A stretch of 61,790 nt of DNA from Microbacterium trichothecenolyticum (GTDB taxonomy: Bacteria > Actinomycetota > Actinomycetes > Actinomycetales > Microbacteriaceae), in contig NZ_JYJA01000019.1 in the NCBI RefSeq assembly GCF_000956465.1, positions 1 to 61,790 of the forward strand. The letters run 5' to 3'. Each line of letters begins with the position of its first letter. Position 1 is the first letter of the stretch. A model generated the notes under the pieces. It made no database searches. It was not told the origin of the DNA and saw only the letters and a list, made by a program, of their open reading frames with translations. This document shows positions 19,041-27,940 of this stretch, one piece after another. The translations under genes and the position numbers were made by a program.

Positions 19041-20839
19041 GTACGCTTCCCCCTCCTGAGCCGACGCCTGCCGGACCCGGCGTTCCGCCGCCGCAGCTGG
19101 TGCGGTCGCCGCTGAGCGACGGCGAGTGGCACCGCCTGCATCCGCTGACCCCGTTGCTGCGCGGCGGCCTGTTCCTCATCGTCGTCATCGGCATCGTCTT
19201 CGCGAACCTGCGCGATCGCCTGCTGTACATCTTCCTGCCGTGGCTCGCGCCCGGGGTGGGGGACGAGGTCGTGGAGTGGGAGCAGGTCGGCGGCGACCCC
19301 GTCGACTTCATCATCGCGAACAACCTCTACGTACTGGCGGGTGTCGCCGTCCTCGCGGTTCTCATCGTGCTCGTGGCGGTGTTCTACACCTCGTGGCGCT
19401 TCCACACCTTCCGCATCACCGACGACGACGTCGAGGTGAGAAGCGGCATCCTGTTCCGCACACAGCGGCGTGCGCCCCTCGACCGGGTACAGGGCGTCAA
19501 CCTCACGCGGCCGATGATCGCGCGGCTGCTGGGTATGGCCAAGCTCGAGGTCGTCGGCGCGGGCACCGACGCGAACGTCAAGCTCGAGTATCTCTCGACC
19601 GCCAATGCCGAAGCGGTCCGTGCCGACATCCTGCGCCTCGCGTCGGGGCGCCGCCTCGCGATGACCGCCGGCCCCGGCGGTGCGGCCGCGCCGCGGCAGG
19701 CCGGCAGGGTGGCGTCCCTCAGCCAGACCGTCGGACGCGAGATCACGGGGCTCATCGAGGGACCCGAGGCCCCGGTCGCCGAACGGGAATCGGTCGTGCA
19801 CATCCCGGTCGGCCGGCTCGTGGCATCCCACGTCCTCAGCGCGTCGACGCTGGGACTGCTGTTCGCCGTCGTCGCCATCGTGATCGGCGTCAGCCAGGGC
19901 GTGACGTGGCTGCTGTTGGGCTTCGTGCCCGCGATCATCGGTTTCGGCGCGTACTGGGTGCGCTCGATCGTCCGGTCGCTGCGCTACTCGATCGCCCCGA
20001 CGCCCGACGGCGTGCGCATCACGTTCGGACTCTTCACGACGATCACCGAGATCGTCCCACCCGGCCGGGTGCATGCCGTCGAGGTGACGCAGGGGGTCTT
20101 CTGGCGCCCCGCCGGGTGGTGGACGATCCGCATCAACCGCCTCACTGGTCGCAGCGCCGCCGACAGCACGACCGATCAGTTCACGACGGTGCTGCCGGTC
20201 GGCACCGCGGCGGACGTCGAGCGGGTGCTGCGCCTCCTCCAGCCCTCGCTGCCCGACGACGAGCGGGCACTCATCGTGCGGCAGGGCATGTTCGGGCCGA
20301 CCGACGATGACACCTTCACGAACACGCCCAAGCGCGCCTGGTGGATCCGGCCGTTCTCCTACCGCCGCAACGGCTTCCGCCTCACCGACGACGTTCTCCT
20401 GATGCGGCGTGGGGTGGTGTGGCGCAAGCTCGTGATCCTCCCGCTCGCTCGCCTGCAGAGCTTCGGGCTGTATCAGGGGCCGCTCGACCGTGCGTCGCGC
20501 GTGACCAACGTGCGCGCGCACGTCGTCACGGGCCCGGTCTCGCCGTTCCTCGCAGCCGTCGACCGGGACTCCGCCCTGGCGCTGTTCGACGACGTCGCCC
20601 GCGGGTCGGTGCGCGCCACGCTCGCCGACCGCACGCACCGCTGGGCCGAGGACGAGACGGTCCCCACGCCCCCTCCGGGCGCCGTCCCCGCTGCCCTCGT
20701 CTCCACGGCGCGCGATCTTGACGTGCCTGCCGGGCCGCCGCCCGCGGGTCCCGTCACCGTCGGGACGGCTGCGCCGCCGGTCCCGCCTCCGCCCGCGGGA
20801 TACACCGTTGCGGCCGAGCCGGGCAAGGACCGCGCGTGA
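19037..20839 (+). CDS. PH-domain membrane protein (YdbT-like)
   Basis: A 600-aa partner of the preceding gene, overlapping it by ATGA. It has several helices (LFLIVVIGIVFANL, LYVLAGVAVLAVLIVLVAVF, and two near residues 265-310) and three repeats of the bPH2 pattern. Each repeat reads roughly R.GILFRTQRRAPLDRVQGV, then VPPGRVHAVEVTQG, then RRGVVWRKLVILPLARLQSF. The tail is Pro/Ala-rich (PPAGPVTVGTAAPPVPPPP). Three PH-like copies is the normal YdbT layout. Confidence 0.85.
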   Translation: MSTLPPPEPTPAGPGVPPPQLVRSPLSDGEWHRLHPLTPLLRGGLFLIVVIGIVFANLRDRLLYIFLPWLAPGVGDEVVEWEQVGGDPVDFIIANNLYVLAGVAVLAVLIVLVAVFYTSWRFHTFRITDDDVEVRSGILFRTQRRAPLDRVQGVNLTRPMIARLLGMAKLEVVGAGTDANVKLEYLSTANAEAVRADILRLASGRRLAMTAGPGGAAAPRQAGRVASLSQTVGREITGLIEGPEAPVAERESVVHIPVGRLVASHVLSASTLGLLFAVVAIVIGVSQGVTWLLLGFVPAIIGFGAYWVRSIVRSLRYSIAPTPDGVRITFGLFTTITEIVPPGRVHAVEVTQGVFWRPAGWWTIRINRLTGRSAADSTTDQFTTVLPVGTAADVERVLRLLQPSLPDDERALIVRQGMFGPTDDDTFTNTPKRAWWIRPFSYRRNGFRLTDDVLLMRRGVVWRKLVILPLARLQSFGLYQGPLDRASRVTNVRAHVVTGPVSPFLAAVDRDSALALFDDVARGSVRATLADRTHRWAEDETVPTPPPGAVPAALVSTARDLDVPAGPPPAGPVTVGTAAPPVPPPPAGYTVAAEPGKDRA

Positions 20840-21552
20840 GCCGGGACGGCCGTCTCGGCGTCGGCATCATCGGCGCGGGCAGGGTCGGACCGGTGCTGGG
20901 CGCGGCACTCGGTGGAGCCGGGCACGCGCTCGTGGGGGTCACGAAGGGCTCCGACCCCGAGCGAGTCGAGGCGATCCTGCCCGGCGTTCCCGTTCTGGAC
21001 GCGACCGAGGTCGCCCGCCGCAGTGAGCTCGTGATCGTCGCGGTGCCGCACGACCAGCTCGAAGGTCTCGTCAGCGGTCTGGCCGAAGTCGGCGCGTGGC
21101 AGCCGGGGCAGCTCGTGCTGCACACGGATCCGGCCTGGGGCGCCGGCATCCTGTCGGCCGCCGTGGCGAAGGGTGTGATCCCGCTCGCCGTGCACCCGGC
21201 GATCGAGTTCACCGGAACCTCGATGGATCTGCGTGCGCTCTCCAGCGCGTACGCGGCTGTCACCGCGCCCGCTCCCGTGCTGCCGATCGCGCAGGCGCTC
21301 GCCGTCGAACTCGGCTGCGAGCCCGTGGTCGTCGAGGAGTCGGCGCGCCCCGCGTACGGGGAGGCGATCGCGACTGCGCGAGTCTTCTCGCGGTCCATCG
21401 TGCACCAGGCGGCCGCGCTGCTGGCGGAGGCCGGCGTGCCGTATCCCGGGTCGTTTCTCTCGGCTCTCGCGCACACCACGCTCGACCAGGCCCTCGCGGA
21501 AGCAGGCTCTGGTCCCGCGAGCGGCGAGCCCCCCGCTACGATCCAAGGATGA
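20836..21552 (+). CDS. DUF2520 Rossmann-fold oxidoreductase
   Basis: A 238-aa protein starting at GTG 20836 (GTGA overlap). The NADP-binding start is GVGIIGAGRVGPVLGAALGGAGH. It continues with ELVIVAVPHDQLEGLV and HTDPAWGAGILS and a helical DUF2520-type second domain. It resembles ketopantoate reductase and pyrroline-carboxylate reductase folds. In mycobacteria the equivalent gene also sits directly before panC. A role in pantothenate or a related acid reduction is plausible but unproven. Confidence 0.8.
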   Translation: MSRDGRLGVGIIGAGRVGPVLGAALGGAGHALVGVTKGSDPERVEAILPGVPVLDATEVARRSELVIVAVPHDQLEGLVSGLAEVGAWQPGQLVLHTDPAWGAGILSAAVAKGVIPLAVHPAIEFTGTSMDLRALSSAYAAVTAPAPVLPIAQALAVELGCEPVVVEESARPAYGEAIATARVFSRSIVHQAAALLAEAGVPYPGSFLSALAHTTLDQALAEAGSGPASGEPPATIQG

Positions 21553-22394
21553 TCAGCACCGTCGACGAGCTGCGCGCTCGGCTCGCCGAGGTCCGCTCCG
21601 CCGCCCCGGAGGCGCGCGTCGCGCTCATCTCCACCATCGGCTCGCTCCACGACGGACACATCGACCTCGTGCATCGCGCGCGCGAAGTGGCCGACATCGT
21701 CGTGGTGTCGGTGTTCGTCAACCCGCTGCGCTTCGCCTCGCCTGCCGAGTTCGCCGCGTACCCCCGGACTCCCGACGAGGACGAACGTCTGCTCGAGTCG
21801 CTCGGGGTCGAGGTCGTGTTCGCACCGGACGCGAGCGAGCTGCTCCCCGACGGTTCGAATACGACGAAGGTCACCGCGGGCGACCTCGGCCTTCGCTACG
21901 AAGGGCGCGCACGCCCGTTCTACTTCGACGGGCTCCTGACGGTCGAGGCCAAGCTGTTCCATCTCGTCCGGCCGGACGTCGCCCTCTACGGCGAGCGCGA
22001 CCGGCAGCGGGTGTTCCTGGTACGCCGCATGATCCGCGATCTGTTCTTCGACGTGGAGGTGGCGACCGTCGAGACCGTGCGGGGTGACGACGGACTGCCG
22101 GTGTCGACGCGGGTCGGCATGCTCGAAGACCGCGACCTCGTGGCCGCCGCTCTCCTTCCGGCCGCGCTCGACGCGGCGGCCGCGAACGCGGACCGCGGCA
22201 TCGACGCGTGCATCGCCGCCGCGCAGTCGACCCTGATGGGGGAGCCGCGGATCCGGCTGGAGTACTTGAGCGTCGTCGACCCGGCCACGTTCCTGCCCGT
22301 CGACGAGGGCAGCAACGGCCCCGCCCTCGCCCTCATCGCCGCCTCGGTGGCGGGGCACCGATTCATCGACAACGCCGAGATCTACCTGGGCTGA
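21549..22394 (+). CDS. panC: Pantoate--beta-alanine ligase, divergent
   Basis: A 281-aa adenylate-forming enzyme that makes pantothenate for coenzyme A. The HxGH nucleotide motif is SLHDGHIDLVHRAR; VSVFVNPLRF and GERDRQRVFLVRRMIRDL follow the family layout. Several usual residues are changed: IGSLHDGH for MGALHEGH, NPLRF for NPTQF, and VSTRVGML for the SSRN loop. Activity is therefore likely but not certain. The ATG overlaps the previous stop, yet TACGAT is exactly six bases upstream, so a second, leaderless start is possible. panD does not follow. Confidence 0.85.
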   Translation: MISTVDELRARLAEVRSAAPEARVALISTIGSLHDGHIDLVHRAREVADIVVVSVFVNPLRFASPAEFAAYPRTPDEDERLLESLGVEVVFAPDASELLPDGSNTTKVTAGDLGLRYEGRARPFYFDGLLTVEAKLFHLVRPDVALYGERDRQRVFLVRRMIRDLFFDVEVATVETVRGDDGLPVSTRVGMLEDRDLVAAALLPAALDAAAANADRGIDACIAAAQSTLMGEPRIRLEYLSVVDPATFLPVDEGSNGPALALIAASVAGHRFIDNAEIYLG

Positions 22395-22421
22395 CGCCGG
22401 GTACGAGGGCTGGGAGGCGAC

Positions 22422-23216
22422 ATGCGCGTCACACGGATCGGCGGTCCGACCGCCCTCGTCGAGTGGGAGGACTGGCGGATCCTCACCGATCCCACGTTCG
22501 ACCCGCCAGGGCGCACGTACTTCTTCGCGCTGGGCACGTCGTCACGCAAGACCACCGGTCCCGCGATCTCGCTCGAGGAGATCGGCCCGCTCGACGTCGT
22601 GCTGCTGAGCCATCATCACCACGCCGACAACCTCGACGACGCGGGCAGGGCGGGGCTGTCGGCAGCGCGGACGGTGCTGACCACGGTCGCGGGCGCCAAG
22701 GCGCTGACGTCCGACGGCGCGCACCCCGACGCCCGAGGCCTGGCTGCCGGAGATGCCGTCACCCTCACCGCCGAGGGCAAGCGCGACCTCGTCGTCACGG
22801 CGACCCCATGCCGGCACGGCGCTGCGCTCACCAGGCCGATCGTCGGGTCCGTCGTGGGTTTCGCCCTCTCGCTCGGGGGTGCCGCCCGTCCCGGCCTGTG
22901 GGTGACCGGCGACACCGTGATGTACGGAGGCCTGCGGCGTGCGGCGACCGGGCTGCGGCCCGAGGTGGCACTCGTGCACATCGGGGCCGTGAAGTTCCCC
23001 CTCACGGGGCCGCTCTCGTACACGATGGACGCCGATGACGCGGTCGAGCTCATCGAACTTGCCCAGCCTGGCGTGGCCATACCGATCCACGTCGAGGGAT
23101 GGAGTCACTTCTCCCAGCAGGAGGACGCCGCCGCGGCGGTCTTCGACGCCGCCCCGGGGGCGGTGCGGGAGCGAGTCCGCTGGGCGCCGCTCGGCGTGCC
23201 GGTCGACCTGCCCTGA
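22422..23216 (+). CDS. Metallo-beta-lactamase fold hydrolase (UlaG/YtnP-like)
   Basis: A 264-aa enzyme. The metal motif is present as LLSHHHHADNLDDAG (HxHxDxxD-like). His/Asp ligands follow in CRHGAAL, WVTGDTVMYG and IPIHVEGWSHF. The sequence is closest in style to the UlaG/L-ascorbate-6-phosphate lactonase and ComA-type MBL hydrolases of unknown substrate. It starts 27 bases after panC, with a GGAGGC near the ATG. The substrate cannot be named. Confidence 0.82.
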   Translation: MRVTRIGGPTALVEWEDWRILTDPTFDPPGRTYFFALGTSSRKTTGPAISLEEIGPLDVVLLSHHHHADNLDDAGRAGLSAARTVLTTVAGAKALTSDGAHPDARGLAAGDAVTLTAEGKRDLVVTATPCRHGAALTRPIVGSVVGFALSLGGAARPGLWVTGDTVMYGGLRRAATGLRPEVALVHIGAVKFPLTGPLSYTMDADDAVELIELAQPGVAIPIHVEGWSHFSQQEDAAAAVFDAAPGAVRERVRWAPLGVPVDLP

Positions 23217-23246
23217 CGCGATCCGCGTCCGGGCAGCCGCCGGGGA

Positions 23247-24479
23247 TCAACGTGCCCGGTCGTCCGGCCGCGTGCGTGCCGGGAGCGAGTGACGGCGCAT
23301 CGCAACCCCGGAGCCGAGCGTCGCGAGGAGCACGACGGCGGAGAAGACGAGAAGCACGGTCGTCTCGGCCACGAAGGGAAGGCTCAGCCCCACGAGGAGC
23401 ACCGGTGCGACGAGGCCTCCGTAGGCGATGAGGAAGAGGAGCGCGAGAGTCTCGCCCCGGCGGTCGGGCGCCGAGAGCGCGCCGGCCGCGGCGATCGCCG
23501 AGCGGAACATGATGCCGGCGCCGGATCCGGCGACGACGCCGCCCAGGATGAAGAGGGCGAGGGTGGGGATCAGCGCGCCCGCGGCGATGGACACGAGTCC
23601 GACCACGAAACACAGGATCGCGATGAGGAGCTGCGTCCGCTGGGCGACGTGGACCAGAAGCACCTGCGCGAGCGCCGCGGCGCCGAAGACGGCGAAGACG
23701 GCGGCACCGTCCACGAGGTGATCGGACACGCGGAACGTGTCGTGGAGGAATGTCGGCGCCAGCGACGTGAACAGCGCGAACAGCGCGAACGAGGCGGCCG
23801 CGCCGGTGCCCGCCGCGGTGAAGGTCGTGCCGGACGCGGCGGGGAGTGCCAGCCGCTGCGGTCGATAGGCCGGATGCCGCGCCGACGTGTCGACCGTCTC
23901 GGGCACGTGGCGCAGAACGAGCGCTGCGACGACGAAGAGCACCAGGAAGACGATGTGGGGCAGCTCGAGGGGGTCGGGAGCGAACTCGGCGAACGTGCCG
24001 CCGACGAGTGGTCCGAGCGCCAGGCCGCCGAGGTTCGCGGCTCCGGCCACCGACGCCGCGACGACCGCGGTCTCCGCGGGGCGCGCCCTCGCGCGCAGTT
24101 CGGCGAGGTGGGCGGTCGCCGCAGCGCTGAGTACGCCGACGCTGACCCCGTCGACGAATCGCGCGACGATGAGGCCAGGGACCGTGTTCCACACGATGAA
24201 GACGACCGCCGCGAGCGCCGAGACGAGGATCGCGATCACCGCCATCCGGCGTCGTCCCGCCCAGTCGCTGATGTGCCCGATCAGGAACAGGCTGAAGACG
24301 ACCCCCACCGCGAACGCGGCGAAGATGAAAGTCACGACCGGAACGGGGAAGTCGTCGGCCGCCTGGTACAGGGGGTACAGCGGCGTCGGGACCGTGGCGT
24401 AGGCGGTGACGCTCGTGAACGCGGCCGCGACGACCCAGAACCCGGTGAGATCCGACATCGTGCGACGAGCTTGCGACAT
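23247..24479 (-). CDS. Major facilitator superfamily transporter
   Basis: A 410-aa protein with about 12 helices. MFS loop motifs are seen as GHISDWAGRRRMAV between helices 2 and 3, and VARFVDGVSVGVLSA in helix 4. It looks like a drug or metabolite efflux permease. The start at 24479 (MSQARRTMSDLTGFW) is chosen over a longer arginine-rich extension; ATG 24458 is also possible. It is convergent with the MBL gene and divergent from lysS. No substrate is evident. Confidence 0.85.
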   Translation of the reverse strand: MSQARRTMSDLTGFWVVAAAFTSVTAYATVPTPLYPLYQAADDFPVPVVTFIFAAFAVGVVFSLFLIGHISDWAGRRRMAVIAILVSALAAVVFIVWNTVPGLIVARFVDGVSVGVLSAAATAHLAELRARARPAETAVVAASVAGAANLGGLALGPLVGGTFAEFAPDPLELPHIVFLVLFVVAALVLRHVPETVDTSARHPAYRPQRLALPAASGTTFTAAGTGAAASFALFALFTSLAPTFLHDTFRVSDHLVDGAAVFAVFGAAALAQVLLVHVAQRTQLLIAILCFVVGLVSIAAGALIPTLALFILGGVVAGSGAGIMFRSAIAAAGALSAPDRRGETLALLFLIAYGGLVAPVLLVGLSLPFVAETTVLLVFSAVVLLATLGSGVAMRRHSLPARTRPDDRAR

Positions 24480-24607
24480 CGCGTCGTCCGATCGTGTCGA
24501 GGTGGGCGTTCCAAGGGCCGTCCCCGACCTTACTCGCGCCCTTGAGCACCTCGGTAGACTTGGGGGTCCGCGTTCTGCGGAGAACACCCCACCGAGGAGC
24601 CCACCCC

Positions 24608-26122
24608 GTGACCGACGCGACCGCGCCAGACGAGCCGACCGAAGAAGAAGTCTTCGAGCAGAAGGCCGTGCGGCTGGCAAAGCGCGAGCGGCTGATCGCG
24701 GAGCGCACGGATGCCGCGGGCGGGGCGTATCCGGTCAGCCTGCCGATCACCGACACGATCCCGGCCCTGCGCGATCGGTTCGCCGACCTCGAGGCGGGCG
24801 CCGAGACCGGCGTCACCGCCGCGGTCGCCGGTCGCATCGTCTTCAGCCGCAACACCGGAAAGCTCTGCTTCGCCTCGCTGCAGGCCGGCGATGGCAGCCG
24901 CATCCAGGCGATGGTGTCGCTCGCGGCCGTCGGTGACGAGTCGCTGCAGGCCTGGAAGGAGCTCGTCGACCTCGGAGACCACGTCTTCGTCTCGGGTGAG
25001 GTCATCTCGAGCCGCCGCGGCGAGCTGTCGATCATGGTGTCGGACTGGCGCATCGCGTCGAAGGCCGTGCTTCCGCTGCCGAACCTGCACTCCGAGCTCA
25101 GCGAGGAGAGTCGCGTCCGCAGCCGCTTCCTCGACCTCATCGTGCGCGACCGCGCGCGCGACACGGTCCTCGCGCGCGCGAAGGTCAACGCGAGCCTGCG
25201 GCAGACCTTCGCGTCTCACGAATTCGTCGAGGTCGAGACCCCGATGCTGCAGGTGCAGCACGGTGGGGCATCGGCACGCCCGTTCATCACGCACTCCAAC
25301 GCGTTCGATACCGACCTGTACCTGCGCATCGCGCCCGAGCTGTTCCTCAAGCGCGCTGTGGTCGGTGGCATCGACCGTGTCTTCGAGATCAACCGCAACT
25401 TCCGCAACGAGGGCGCCGACTCGACCCACAGCCCCGAGTTCGCGATGCTCGAGGCCTACCAGGCGTACAGCGACTACAACGGCATCGCCGACCTCACGCA
25501 GGAGCTGATCCAGAACGCCGCCGTCGCGATCTCGGGCTCGACCACCGTGACATGGGCCGACGGCACCGAGTACGACCTGGGCGGCCAGTGGGATCGCCTG
25601 TCGATGTACGGGTCGCTGTCGGAGGCGGCGGGCCGCTCGATCACGCCCGAGACGCCGTTCGAGGACCTGGTCGCGCTCGCCGAGGCCGAGGGCGTCGACC
25701 TGCCGCCGCACGCGATCCACGGCAAGCTCGTCGAGGAGCTGTGGGAGCACTTCGTGAAGCCGGGCCTCGTGCGCCCGACCTTCGTCATGGACTTCCCGGT
25801 CGACACGAGCCCGCTCGTGCGCGAGCACCGCTCGATCGCCGGCGTCGTGGAGAAGTGGGACCTGTATGTGCGCGGCTTCGAGCTCGCGACCGGCTACTCC
25901 GAGCTCATCGACCCGGTCATCCAGCGGGAGCGCTTCGTGGAGCAGGCCAAGCTCGCTGCCAAGGGCGACCTCGAGGCGATGCGGATCGACGAGGAATTCC
26001 TGCGCGCGCTCGAGCACGGCATGCCGCCGACCGGCGGCATGGGCATGGGCATCGACAGACTGCTCATGGCGGTGACCGGGCTCGGCATCCGCGAGACCAT
26101 TCTCTTCCCGCTCGTCAAGTAG
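24608..26122 (+). CDS. lysS: Lysyl-tRNA synthetase (class II)
   Basis: A 504-aa class II enzyme that charges tRNA-Lys. It has an N-terminal OB-fold anticodon domain (about 60-170), motif 1 near VEVETPMLQ, motif 2 NRNFRNEGADSTHSPEF and motif 3 GMGMGIDRLLM. The GTG start has GAGGAG upstream, and TAGACT at 24555-24560 is a likely -10 box. It lies where lysS sits in mycobacteria relative to panC and clpC. Confidence 0.95.
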   Translation: MTDATAPDEPTEEEVFEQKAVRLAKRERLIAERTDAAGGAYPVSLPITDTIPALRDRFADLEAGAETGVTAAVAGRIVFSRNTGKLCFASLQAGDGSRIQAMVSLAAVGDESLQAWKELVDLGDHVFVSGEVISSRRGELSIMVSDWRIASKAVLPLPNLHSELSEESRVRSRFLDLIVRDRARDTVLARAKVNASLRQTFASHEFVEVETPMLQVQHGGASARPFITHSNAFDTDLYLRIAPELFLKRAVVGGIDRVFEINRNFRNEGADSTHSPEFAMLEAYQAYSDYNGIADLTQELIQNAAVAISGSTTVTWADGTEYDLGGQWDRLSMYGSLSEAAGRSITPETPFEDLVALAEAEGVDLPPHAIHGKLVEELWEHFVKPGLVRPTFVMDFPVDTSPLVREHRSIAGVVEKWDLYVRGFELATGYSELIDPVIQRERFVEQAKLAAKGDLEAMRIDEEFLRALEHGMPPTGGMGMGIDRLLMAVTGLGIRETILFPLVK

Positions 26123-26151
26123 TCCGCGGGCGGGATCCTTCGGTACGCGGA

Positions 26152-27459
26152 TCACCGGGCGCTCGCGCGGTGGAACGCCCAGTCCGGGAGGTGCCCGGCG
26201 TTCACGAACGACAGCACGATCTGCGACAGTCCGTGCTCGGGCTCGATCTCGCACGCGCGCTCCGCGTACGCCGCCGCATGGGTCGAGCGGCCGAGAGCCC
26301 ACGACAGCCACGCGCACATCGCGAGCGGACCGGGCTGTGCGTCGCGAGGCGCCACCGCGGCGGCCCGCCGTGACAGCTGCAGAGCGGTCTCGAGCCGAGA
26401 CACCTGCGGCCGATCGCCCTCTCCCCACATGCGCATCGCGAGGTGCGCCGGATACTCCTCACCCGACTCCCACCGCAGCTGTGCATCGAACGCCTCGTCG
26501 CCCTGTGCGAGATTGCCGCTCCATTGCACGAGCGCGACATCCCGCAGCGACGGGCGTGCGAGGCACCACACGAGCGCGGCGACGTCGTACGCGTCCGCCG
26601 CATCGAGCGGGCGTGCGAGGGCGTCCTCGAAGAAGCCGGGCAGATCGTCGAACCGGCAGACTGCCGCGAGCGCCTGCGGGTCGACCCGTGCCGCCTCGTC
26701 GGTGACGGATGCCTCCGCCTCCACCGCGCCCGGCACCGGTGCGGGAACGGGGCCGAGGTCGCTCATGCGCGCGTTCGGCCGCGCAGCGCTCGTCGCGACC
26801 TCCGCCCCGCGGGCGGAGCCCGTCACCGCGTCGTCGCACGCGGTGCGAGCCGATCGCGCGGTGCGCGCCGCAGTACCGCCGTCCGCCTGCGGTCCGCACA
26901 GCACCGCCACCGCCGTGTCGAGCGCCGTCATCGCCTTCGCGACCCGCTCCCGCTCCTCGGCCGAGCATGCGGGCAGGTCCGCGCCTGTCGACTGATCGCC
27001 GTCGGGCTCCGGGATGTCTCCAGCACCGATCCACTCCAGGTCGCCGAGCGGCCTCCCGGTCGCGGGACACTCCGCGTCGAGGAACGAACCCCACCCGTCG
27101 CCGGCGACGCACAGCAGATCGGTGACGCGTAGGCCGCACGCATCCGCACGGCGCTCGAGAGCGGCGAGGAGGTCGCGATGCGGCATCCGTTCCTCGTCCT
27201 GGAATCGTGCTCCGGTGTAGGCGATCGCGGCGACGGCATCCGCTTCGGGGAGCCGGCAGACCATGCCGGTGACGGTGGCGGCGATCCGGTCGACGGCGTC
27301 GTCATCGCCGTCGGGGAGGTCGAACCGCATCGCGCCGAGGCTGCGGGCTCCCTGGAACGGGATCACCACGAGGCTCTGCGTCGGGCGGTAGCCGAGCATG
27401 CGGGGGACGAAGGAGAGGAACTGCGCGGCATCCGCGGCTTTCACGACGGTGGGGGTCAT
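26152..27459 (-). CDS. DUF4192 domain-containing protein
   Basis: A 435-aa protein of the actinobacterial DUF4192 family. The characteristic opening is KAADAAQFLSFVPRMLGYRPTQSLVVIPF, followed by RFDLP and, further on, RMPHRDLLAALERRADACG. The middle is low-complexity Ala/Pro/Thr. The C-terminus resembles TPR-like helices (ALGRSTHAAAYAERACEIEP). ATG 27459 is the family start; the upstream extension has poor codon use. Function is unknown. It is convergent with lysS. Confidence 0.8.
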   Translation of the reverse strand: MTPTVVKAADAAQFLSFVPRMLGYRPTQSLVVIPFQGARSLGAMRFDLPDGDDDAVDRIAATVTGMVCRLPEADAVAAIAYTGARFQDEERMPHRDLLAALERRADACGLRVTDLLCVAGDGWGSFLDAECPATGRPLGDLEWIGAGDIPEPDGDQSTGADLPACSAEERERVAKAMTALDTAVAVLCGPQADGGTAARTARSARTACDDAVTGSARGAEVATSAARPNARMSDLGPVPAPVPGAVEAEASVTDEAARVDPQALAAVCRFDDLPGFFEDALARPLDAADAYDVAALVWCLARPSLRDVALVQWSGNLAQGDEAFDAQLRWESGEEYPAHLAMRMWGEGDRPQVSRLETALQLSRRAAAVAPRDAQPGPLAMCAWLSWALGRSTHAAAYAERACEIEPEHGLSQIVLSFVNAGHLPDWAFHRASAR

Positions 27460-27578
27460 GGCCCGAGTGTCGCCACGCCCGATGCCTGCGTCCCGGTTTC
27501 CACAGGTGCTCGGCCTGCGGCGCCCGCAGAGGTGCCCCTGGGGAGGAGGCGATACCGGCACGGCGTATCCTTGGAGAC

Positions 27579-27773
27579 ATGGATTACTGGGTCGCGGCGC
27601 TCTGGACGCTCCTGCCGACCGTCCTCGTGTCGCTGATCTTCTTCTTCGTGCTGCGCAGCATCGTCCGCGCCGACCGCACCGAGCGTCGTGTCTACGCGAA
27701 GATCGAGGCCGAAGAGCGTGCCAGGCGCGGGCTGCCGCCGGTGGCTCCCGGCACCGCCTCCACCGACGCCTGA
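27579..27773 (+). CDS. Small single-span membrane protein
   Basis: A 64-aa protein: one helix (YWVAALWTLLPTVLVSLIFFFVL), then a charged helix (RADRTERRVYAKIEAEERARR) and a Pro/Ala tail. Such short lysyl/arginyl-rich membrane proteins are common in Microbacteriaceae. TATCCT lies seven bases before the ATG, so it may be leaderless. Function unknown. Confidence 0.7.
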   Translation: MDYWVAALWTLLPTVLVSLIFFFVLRSIVRADRTERRVYAKIEAEERARRGLPPVAPGTASTDA

Positions 27774-27940
27774 CCGCCATCGACGCCGCGGGCTGATCCC
27801 CGCCGGTCCCCCCGCGCGGCACCTCGCGACTCCGCCCGGATGCGCGGCCGCGTCCGCCGCCCCCGATAGTGTGGGCACACCGCTTGGTCGGCGTGTCCGA
27901 TCACGCGGGTCCGCCCGACGCCGGTGAGAGGCTCCGCTCG